DNA from: Coemansia sp. RSA 922
Taxonomy: Eukaryota; Kickxellomycota; Kickxellomycetes; Kickxellales; Kickxellaceae
Direction: 5' to 3'
Assembly: GCA_027577415.1 (NCBI GenBank)
Contig: JANBQS010000867.1
Location: 1 to 11,053, forward strand
DNA: 11,053 nt
Under the pieces are notes generated by a model. The model had not been told where the DNA came from. It searched no databases and saw nothing but the letters and a program-made list of their open reading frames with translations. How positions within the stretch are numbered: position 1 is the stretch's first letter; every line of letters begins with the position of its first letter. The position numbers and the translations under genes were made by a program. Below, piece by piece: positions 1 to 7,400 of the stretch.

Positions 1-1008
1 ACAAAGCTAAGCGTATCTTGCCGTATCAATAATGAGCAAGTGTCATTACTAGTGCGTAGCTATGCAGATAGTCTGGAAGCTCTTGAGCTGAGTTGCTACG
101 AGTACCAAAAGAATAACAATATTTTCGAAGATACCAATGAAAGGGCAGTCGAGTACCACAGGCTAGAGGTGTTGAAAATATTTGGAATAACCAAAGCAGC
201 GGGTACTGAACTTTCTGACAAAAGTCCTGCAGTTTTACTTCCAAACTTGACGCACCTTACTTGGCTTGGATATTATCCATTTAACGATAACGTGATATTC
301 AATAGCATCAGCAAGTCGCTTGTGTCGGTATCTTTGTCAGCCACAGTAACACTCTTAAACGCTATCAACAAATTCAACGTATTTAGCGACACGTGCTGTC
401 CAAATACTATGTATATACGAGTATTCAATCATAACATAATGTTCTCGAATGAAAGAAACGACGCATACTTTGCATTTGTGTCAAGAGTTGCTTGCAGGAT
501 AAAGTCTCTAAAATTATCAGATTACCGCATAGCAGATATATTTATGGACCGCATTGATTGTAAACCAAAGTTTGATACCATTCAGGACTTGGACATTGGA
601 GAGCTGTCGCTCTCCATACACTCTCTGTGCTTACTAATAAAGTGTATGCCGCGAATGACTCAGCTTAAATTCGAAGGTATCAAGTTATATGGAGAATATG
701 TCGCTCCCAATGTGCAAGTTCTATACAACAAGATCACTAAAAATATGAATGGCGTTAAAAGTAACCTGCAGTTTTGTCAGGTCACCCAGTATGACCAAAG
801 TGATTCTGCCAAGGGCCTGTCTGTATGTGCCTTGATTTTAGCTACCGTATGTCCAAGATTCACGCGGCTAGTTGTATGCAATAAAATACGTTCTGAATAC
901 GACACGTTTATTCGCCAGGCAATCGCCAAAGAGCCATTCTCCAAATATGCCGCACGCCTGAGTCGTCTTATGTTCAACGATCTTGAATCAAGCGGACAAA
1001 TCCGTTAA
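1..1008 (+). CDS. Leucine-rich-repeat / F-box-like protein, 3' part (5' end outside window)
   Basis: The frame is open from the first base of the window to TAA at 1006-1008, giving 335 residues with no stop. There is no convincing start near the edge: the first candidate within the open frame is a GTG at position 40, which a fungal nuclear gene would not use. I therefore read this as the C-terminal part of a longer protein. The sequence shows irregular leucine-rich repeat units, with recurring L-x-x-L-x-L cores such as LEALELS, LPNLTHLTWLG, IKSLKLSDYRI, IQDLDIGEL and MTQLKFEGIKL, spaced roughly 25-60 residues apart. There is no signal peptide or membrane segment in the visible part. This pattern resembles the large divergent LRR families, often with an N-terminal F-box, of early-diverging fungi, where F-box members recruit targets to SCF ubiquitin ligases. 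No F-box is visible here because the N-terminus is missing, so the ligase role is only a possibility. Base composition is visibly more AT-rich than in the two genes downstream. Confidence 0.7.
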   Translation, partial: TKLSVSCRINNEQVSLLVRSYADSLEALELSCYEYQKNNNIFEDTNERAVEYHRLEVLKIFGITKAAGTELSDKSPAVLLPNLTHLTWLGYYPFNDNVIFNSISKSLVSVSLSATVTLLNAINKFNVFSDTCCPNTMYIRVFNHNIMFSNERNDAYFAFVSRVACRIKSLKLSDYRIADIFMDRIDCKPKFDTIQDLDIGELSLSIHSLCLLIKCMPRMTQLKFEGIKLYGEYVAPNVQVLYNKITKNMNGVKSNLQFCQVTQYDQSDSAKGLSVCALILATVCPRFTRLVVCNKIRSEYDTFIRQAIAKEPFSKYAARLSRLMFNDLESSGQIR

Positions 1009-1138
1009 TCACAAATATTCTCGTCAACTTTTTTTTTTTTTTTTTTCCTTGGCTTGGGTAAAGCTCGCTTTGGTATTTGTAGGTTCCCTTGCTCGTCTTC
1101 AATTCACGCTTTTTGTTGTATAGGATTTTTTTTTGATA
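1009..1138 (+). promoter_or_regulatory. Short intergenic region: 3' end of LRR gene and NOC3 promoter/leader
   Basis: Only 130 bp separate the TAA of the LRR-like gene from the NOC3 start, so the terminator of the first and the promoter of the second must be packed together or overlap. The region is T-rich on the coding strand, with an 18-T run and a second eight/nine-T stretch just before the start codon. It contains no upstream ATG. The ATG at 1139 has A at -3 and G at +4, a good context. I see no TATA box. A poly(dA:dT) tract without TATA is typical of fungal housekeeping promoters, but its role here is inferred. Confidence 0.5.
1029..1046 (+). repeat. Homopolymer run of 18 T
   Basis: An uninterrupted run of 18 thymines lies 20 bp after the stop of the LRR-like gene and about 90 bp before NOC3. 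It may act as a nucleosome-excluding poly(dA:dT) element for the NOC3 promoter. Its exact length is subject to sequencing and replication slippage. Confidence 0.85.
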
Positions 1139-3877
1139 ATGGCGGGCGGCAAAAAGACACCTACAGACTTTAAGGCCAGGGCAAAGGCCAAGACCAAGGT
1201 CGCGCCAAAGAAGAAGCGCATGGGGATCAGCGCACGGCGGGCACACAACCCTACGGCGACAGCAGCAGCAACCGAAGTGGTAGTAGCCGACGCAGAACCG
1301 TCGGATGACGAGCCTATCGACGAGGAGGATATGGAGTTTGTGCGTGAAAATGCAAAGAGCCTGAGTTTCCTGAGTTCAGTCAACCCCGAAAAACTAGCTA
1401 AAATCGCCAAGGAAGCCAAAGTCAAGGGCATGAGGAATCGAGATAAACCAAAGGTAGCCGCACCCGCCGAGTTGTCAGATACTGAGGATGAGGAGGATGA
1501 GGCGGACAGCGAGGACATGGGGATTGTCGCTGAGGACAGCGACTCTGACCTGGAGGTTTACAGTGAAGACGACCAAGTGGATGATCTTGTCGTTTCAGAT
1601 TCCGAGGCAGAGAGCATGGGCGAGGAGGACGAATACGAGTTCCGTAATAGCAAGTCGCGGCGAGTTCAAAAGCGCAAGGCTATGATGGACGGCGCCATGA
1701 GCTATGAGCAGGGCACGAGAGCATTCGAGCAGACTGAGAAGAGAGCCAAGGTATCCAACAGGCTTCCCACCAAAACAGCCGACGGTCGACTGGTCGTCTC
1801 TGACGCCGAGTCTGACCAGGATGATGGAGGCGACGAATCCGACAAGGCAGAGGACGATAAAATGGACGTGTCGGACGATGATGAGCTAGTAGAGTCTGAA
1901 TCCGAGTCCGAGGATGAGGTTGATTCCGAGGGCGCTTCAGGCACAGTCGCAAAAGCACAGGCACCAAAGAGAACTGCTGAGGACGGCGCGACTGACTACA
2001 GCGTGGAGCCGGATCGCGAGAAAATGACGCGGAAGGAGTACATTGTTGCGCAGCAGAACCGACTGGCTGGTTTGGCAGACATGATCATGCAGAACCCAGA
2101 GCGTGGAGCCAAGGCATACAAGCTCTTGCACAAGATCAGCGACGACTCGGACGTGCGGGTCAAGCGGCTGGGACTACTGACGCAGTTGGGTGTGTACTGC
2201 GACGTGCTGCCAGACTACCGGATCCGTGAGCTGACAGAAAAGGAAAAGCAGATGAAAGTTACCAAGGACGTGCGGCAGCAGCGGATGCACGAAGAGGCGC
2301 TGGTCAGCAACTACGGCGCGTACTTGCGGCAGCTGTTTGCGGCCGCCAAGAGCGCAATGAAGGTCTTTGGCGACCCGGCAGCAGACGTGGAGACTGGTGC
2401 AGTGGCAGCACGTGCGCTGGGCGAGCTGGTCAATGCGCATCCGCACTTCAACTTCCGCAAGGACATTTTGGCTGCGCTAGTTGACATTTACGTGCAGCCG
2501 TCGTCGCGCATTGCCATGGCTGCCTTTGCGCCCATGGCCCAGACTGCAAGACTCGCAGTGTTGCGGCTGTTCCGTGACGACGTGTCAGGCGAGCACTCGC
2601 AGAACGCCGTGCTTTTGGCGTCCAAGCGCATCAAGCGGCTGTCGTACCGCGTCGACCCCAGCGCCTTGCGCCCGTGGCTGCACCTGAGACTGCGCGATGA
2701 GCTGCGCGAGAACCCCGACGACAAGAAGCGTGCCGAGCTGGACCAAGAGCAGCGCGATCAGAAGCGTGAGCAGCGCAAGTTGCTGCGCCGCAAAAAGGGC
2801 AGCGCTGCCGTTAAAGAGGCCAAGCGTGCTTTGCACGAGTCCAAAAAGCAGGCCAAGGCTCGCAAGGTGCAACAGGACGTGGCAAAGACTATGCGCGAGG
2901 CCGAGGCTGAGGTGACGCGCGACGAGCGCGAGCGGTGGTTCGGCGAGACTTTGAAGCATGTCTTTATCACATACTTCCGCATCCTCAAGCAAAAGGACAA
3001 TATCGGCGGCCTGCTGCCTGCCGTGCTCGAGGGGCTGGCAAAGTACGCTCACCTTATCAGCGTCGAGTTCTTTGTCGACTTGTTCCACCTGCTGCGCAAG
3101 ATTATGCGCGGCCAGCATGGCGTTGGTGTCGGCGCTGCTGAGGAGGAAGAGGAGGACGGCGACTTGGTCTCGCCGCGCATCGGTCTGCGCACGTCGCTGC
3201 TGTGTGTGCTGACCGCATTGCACATCCTCACGGGCCAGGGCGAGGCGCTGAACCTGGATATCAAGGACTTTTTCCACCAGATGTACGCCCTGTTGCCTCC
3301 GCTGGCTGCCAATCCGCGTATCGAGGCGACGCGCATGTCGGCCCTGTCTGACGGTACGCGCTATACCGTCTACTTGACTCCGGCTGATGTGGCCACTCGC
3401 AACGCTCAGCTGCGCGCTGCAAAGGCCGGCTCTGCTGCTGGGCTTGAAAGCGCCCAGCTTGATGAGGCTCTGTGGGAGGAAACTGTGCGCAGCGAGGCCG
3501 ATCTGCTATTCGAATGCCTAGAGCTGATGTTCTTGGGCCGCTCAAAGGTCTCATCTATTACGCGTGTCGCCGCCTTCAGCAAGCGTTTGGCTGCTGCTGC
3601 TCTCTACTGGCCTCCCCGCACTGCAGTCAGGGCTGTCGAGCTTATTCACCGTCTGTTGCTAAAGTATCCTGGTTTGGACCGCATGCTATCGTCCGAGGAG
3701 CAAGCCGGCTGCGGTTTGTACTTGCGTGACTTGGATGACCCCGATATGTGCAATCCCTTTGCTACATGCTTGTTTGAGCTGCACTGGCTCCAGATCCACC
3801 ACCACGCCAGCGTCCAAGCTGCTACCTCCCGTCTGCTTGATTTTGCTCGTGCCGAAGAAAAGAAGCATCGCATGTAA
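1139..3877 (+). CDS. NOC3: Nucleolar complex protein 3 (Noc3 / FAD24 family)
   Basis: Noc3 works with Noc2 in the nucleolus and nucleoplasm on maturation and export of pre-60S ribosomes. In yeast it is also linked to loading of pre-replication complexes. The 912-residue protein has a basic N-terminus (KKTPTDFKARAKAK), then acidic Ser/Asp/Glu-rich stretches (about 50-180 and 220-275) that look like casein kinase 2 substrates. Between them is the family segment NRLPTKTADGRLV (about 209-221). The Noc3 N-terminal domain follows (about 292-410), with the strongly diagnostic DVLPDYRIRELTEKEK at 355-370 and the NYGAYLRQL helix from 391. A long basic coiled-coil-like region spans about 523-605. The CBF/Mak21-type domain fills the C-terminus, with LLFECLELMF near 790 and the closing CNPFATCLFELHWLQIHHH at 871-889. 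It is longer than yeast Noc3 (around 660 aa), mainly through acidic N-terminal expansion and an inserted Gly/Glu loop near 660-680. The ATG at 1139 is the first in good context; a TTG two codons earlier is ignored. No intron is needed. Confidence 0.95.
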   Translation: MAGGKKTPTDFKARAKAKTKVAPKKKRMGISARRAHNPTATAAATEVVVADAEPSDDEPIDEEDMEFVRENAKSLSFLSSVNPEKLAKIAKEAKVKGMRNRDKPKVAAPAELSDTEDEEDEADSEDMGIVAEDSDSDLEVYSEDDQVDDLVVSDSEAESMGEEDEYEFRNSKSRRVQKRKAMMDGAMSYEQGTRAFEQTEKRAKVSNRLPTKTADGRLVVSDAESDQDDGGDESDKAEDDKMDVSDDDELVESESESEDEVDSEGASGTVAKAQAPKRTAEDGATDYSVEPDREKMTRKEYIVAQQNRLAGLADMIMQNPERGAKAYKLLHKISDDSDVRVKRLGLLTQLGVYCDVLPDYRIRELTEKEKQMKVTKDVRQQRMHEEALVSNYGAYLRQLFAAAKSAMKVFGDPAADVETGAVAARALGELVNAHPHFNFRKDILAALVDIYVQPSSRIAMAAFAPMAQTARLAVLRLFRDDVSGEHSQNAVLLASKRIKRLSYRVDPSALRPWLHLRLRDELRENPDDKKRAELDQEQRDQKREQRKLLRRKKGSAAVKEAKRALHESKKQAKARKVQQDVAKTMREAEAEVTRDERERWFGETLKHVFITYFRILKQKDNIGGLLPAVLEGLAKYAHLISVEFFVDLFHLLRKIMRGQHGVGVGAAEEEEEDGDLVSPRIGLRTSLLCVLTALHILTGQGEALNLDIKDFFHQMYALLPPLAANPRIEATRMSALSDGTRYTVYLTPADVATRNAQLRAAKAGSAAGLESAQLDEALWEETVRSEADLLFECLELMFLGRSKVSSITRVAAFSKRLAAAALYWPPRTAVRAVELIHRLLLKYPGLDRMLSSEEQAGCGLYLRDLDDPDMCNPFATCLFELHWLQIHHHASVQAATSRLLDFARAEEKKHRM

Positions 3878-4492
3878 ACTGACTTTGTACCTGACTTGAA
3901 AAAAATACAGTAAATTGTGTGTGCCCCATCATCGATTCCCCCCAAACTAGCGAATGGAGGGGACTAGGGCATAAAAAGGCGCTTAGAAAGTAAACCCCTT
4001 TCTCTCTTTTTGACTAAAGAAATTCAACTTTTTTATAATAGCTCCATTTTGCCAATTCATTACGCTCTGTCTAGTTTTGGCGCCTTTCGGGTTGCACTTC
4101 AACTCACACTCCACTTTCTTTGCTCTACTTTCTTCACAAAGTCAAAGTTGTCACAAAGCAGCATACTCCCGTAATTGGAGCCGACTTTAGTTCGTGTCTC
4201 TCAATTTCGAATTTTCTACCTCCCCCCCTCTGATTTGACTGCGCTTCCGAGCTCTTGTCTATTGTATATTTTTTCCTTCTAATTATCCTTTATTCTCCCT
4301 TTTTGCGACATACTTGGTACTTGATACCTCACCACACTGCCTGTTTACTCTGGCCAAAACACATAAATACGCACTATCAGGTATTGTCCATACATTAAAG
4401 TATGCGGTCCAAAACCCTAAAAAAAACAATACATACGCCCCACACAGCTGCTTAATATGCCTCTCTCCTCTTTCTTTAATGATTTGTAGACA
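3878..4492 (+). promoter_or_regulatory. NOC3 3' end plus SPT20 promoter and 5' leader
   Basis: This 615-bp gap holds no protein gene. Just after the NOC3 stop there is an A-rich stretch (about 3898-3912) that could specify the 3' end, but no exact AATAAA. TATA-like motifs CATAAAAAGG (about 3970-3979) and TTTTATAATA (about 4031-4040) could serve SPT20. From about 4060 onward the + strand is pyrimidine-rich, with repeated CT and T runs as in many fungal core promoters and leaders. No ATG occurs between 3956 and 4401. Three then occur in quick succession (4402, 4457, 4479), all inside a likely leader intron described separately. Confidence 0.55.
4381..4489 (+). other. Candidate intron in the SPT20 5' leader
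   Basis: A strong 3' splice-site pattern ends at TAG 4487-4489, only three bases before the SPT20 start codon. It has a CT-rich tract (about 4460-4477), branch-point-like CTTAAT at 4451-4456, and no other AG between that and the acceptor. Possible donors are CAG|GTATTG at 4381 or AAA|GTATGC at 4400, giving introns of 109 or 90 nt. Either choice removes all three upstream ATGs: 4402 (17-residue uORF ending 4455), 4457 (10-residue uORF ending 4489) and 4479 (out of frame, overlapping the start, ending 4526). Neither donor is the ideal GTAAGT/GTATGT, so the donor choice is uncertain. Confidence 0.5.
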
Positions 4493-7400
4493 ATGTCGAC
4501 AAGCGTGGCCAGTGGGAGTTCGTTAAAGGCACACAACAGCCGCAGAGGCCATGTAGGCGATAGGGCCGAGTCGCGATCTACATCCCCTGACATTGACGAT
4601 CAGGATTCGGTCATTAATCTGGAGGATGAGCTGCAGCAGCAGCTGGAGAACGAAATGAGCGCATCGTACGACGACGATGACTCTGATTCCAAATCAGCTA
4701 CAGGCCGCAGTGCCACGGCCGAGCCTGCAGCCGTGGACCAGAGCGACAACGAGAGCGTGGCCGGCGATGGCGATAGCAGTTCCAGTGATAATGATAGTGA
4801 CGATGACGATGACGAGATTGATGCTGCGCTGTTTGGTGGTGGAGGCGCCCAGGACAGCAATGACGAAGAAATTGATCTCGACTTTGTCGATCCGCCCACT
4901 GCAGAAGAGTCAAAGCCGGCCCAGCCGGCGAGTGACGATGAGGATGACTCCGCCTCTGACGACGAATTCGAGACTGTCGAGGTTAGTGCGGGTGCTTTGC
5001 AGCCACCTCCGAGATTTGACGCCCCCATCCTTAGCACAGCTGAAACGGGACTGAAGCGGAAGCGGCAGAATCCCTTTCATATTGGCGACCGCCACATTGT
5101 CGAGCGCTACAGGGATGAGAAGCCATCGATGACTGTGCACATGTTCGACTCGCACTATCGGTTTGAGGACCAAGAGGGCGTGTTTCTCTACAACGAGTCC
5201 ACACGCTTCTTTTTTGACGCGCTGAATGAAGGCAGGATCCCCGTCGAGCTGGTCGACGTCTTGTCTGAGTTCAATTCCTGCCGATACTACGAGGGGTGTC
5301 TTATTGTCGAGGTTCGCGACTATCGCCGACCAACCCGAGAGACAAATATTAGTAAGTGCTACACCAGCGAGCTGCTTACGTCGTCGGCCTTTGGCAACAA
5401 GTCATATGGAAATCTCTCGCAGCAGCCAGCTGACGAGCCCTCGATCAGCACTCGCCCCTCGCACGTAATTCCCGAGCCTGGCGCCGCTGCGGCCGCTAGC
5501 CTAAATGCTGGTGCTGCTCCAATTGTTTACAGAAAGGTCATGAAGCCGACTGCGGAGACCCTCTACATCGATCTGGTCCTGGCGAGCGAACAAACGCCAT
5601 TGACAGAGACTCAGTTGTTAGAGATAGAGGGGCAGATATTGCTAGCGACCGAGGAGCCTTTGACCCTTGAGCCTGACTTTCAGGTCAGCCGAGTCGCCAA
5701 TGCCACGCGGCACATCGAGTACGGGCATATGCTGCCGCGCAAGCGGTCCAAGTACAATTCGGCGGAGATTGAGGCTGAGCAAGCGGAGCGCGAGGAGAAG
5801 CGCAAGCTGATGACCCTGATGGACGATCGCGCAAACCGCAACGACTTTATCCCCAATTTTTCGCGGCTTTCGCAAATCAGCGAGTGGCGTCATAAAAAGC
5901 TCGTCAAAGACGCCGAGGTGTACCCATCGGCATTGCCGCCAGCGCTGCCGCCAGTGCCCGGCAAAAAGGCTGTGGCGAAGAAGGGCCGCAGCCAAGTTTC
6001 TCAGTTCCACGATGGGCGTAAGGTTCTCCGCACGCTGCGCTTTGTTCATAACACCAGCGGCCGTTCGACTCATACGACCTTTCATGTATTGGAGCTGCCC
6101 GACGGCGGAGGCTTGCAGGGCATGATGCGCTGGGGTTCGCTGCCCGACACTGGAATCAATGGCGGGTCAAGGGGGTTTTCGTTCCCGAATGAGGAGATTA
6201 TGCTCATGCATATCGACAACGTGAAGTTGCTGCTGTCAATTGAGAGCCACCGTCTGATATACGATTCGGCGTATCCTAACGGCGTGCCCACGGCGGGACC
6301 GCCGCCCTCGCTAGTTACGCCGACTATTTCGCCACGCACCTCTACTAATATGGTGCCGACTAGTGGTTCTAGTGTGGCAGGCGTTGGATCGTCCTCGGTG
6401 GCTGGACCATCCACTGCTGTACAATCGCCAACCGCTGCCTCGTCGTCGGTTGCGGCCTCGCCTGATATTGCGGCCAAGGCGTCTCCTTCGGCTGCCAAGG
6501 GCGAGACTACGACTAAGCCAAAAGCATCGGTCGCTAAAAAGGGCTCGCGCAAGAACTCACCGCAGCCCAAGCAGAAAAAGGCAACTAGTGCCCGGCCGAG
6601 TGCGGAGCCGGAGCTCGACGACGCGCTTCCCAAGGGCAGCGCCGCTAGTAAGACAGTGGCGCCAAAGACAAAGGCCGCTGGGAAAGGCACCGCTGCGGCC
6701 GAGGCGAGTATGCAGACTGCTAAGGAGGGCTCGCCGTCTAGTGTCTCCTCTGGCGAGAGTGCCTCAGCTGTGACCGAGCCCGTGTCGCCCGTGGACGAGG
6801 AAGAGAGCGCCCTTGCACTTGTGACGCCTGGGCCGCCAAAGCCTAAGAAGTCGACCTCAAAGGCATCGCTGGCGTCGTCGTCGCAGGCAACTGTTGTCTC
6901 GGCGGAGACTACGGATCCCGCCGGCGCCACTGGCAAGGCGCCGGCAAAGAAGAAGGGCGCGAGACTGGCATCCAAGACTACGGCAGCGACCAAGGAGAAG
7001 AAGCCGCGGGCCAAGCCAAAGGCCAAGAGTACGAGTGTTGCGCCGCCTTCGGAGACAGAGATTTTGGCTGCAGCCGCTCTACCGGCCCAGGGTAGCGTTG
7101 ACGGCGTGGCCAAGGCGCCTTCGGACGACGACGACGATGATGATGATGTGCCGCTGGTGCAGAACCCAGGTGCGACTTCCGCTCGTGTGTCTGGCGACGA
7201 GGCGCCTGCCGTTAACCCTGCCGCCCAGTTACTTATGTCGCCCCCGCCCATGGCTCCGCCGTTTCCAGCCATTGGCAACTCCCCCGCTGGCGTACTCCCG
7301 TCCCAGAGCGCCATGGCCCAGCTTAGCGCCCGCATGGCCGGTCCTGGTCGTCCTCCATTCGAAATACCCATGCACATTACTAGGGAGTACTTGGAGGCTA

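Noticed and set aside
40..42. GTG as start codon of the LRR-like gene
   Set aside because: Fungal nuclear genes do not normally start at GTG, and the frame is open upstream to base 1, so the gene is truncated by the window edge.
1099..1518. 139-codon Ser-rich minus-strand frame over the NOC3 start
   Set aside because: The Ser runs are simply the reverse complement of GAT/GAC/GAG codons in the acidic N-terminus. The same artefact occurs at 4600-5037 opposite the SPT20 acidic region.
2585..3277. 230-codon minus-strand open frame opposite NOC3
   Set aside because: Leu/Ala/Gln-rich product that is the complement of the basic coiled-coil and CBF-domain coding region. No domain, and the + strand frame is clearly the gene.
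4314..4526. 70-codon + strand frame before SPT20
   Set aside because: It begins with TTG, has no ATG until 4479 and overlaps the SPT20 start out of frame. Better explained as leader/intron sequence.
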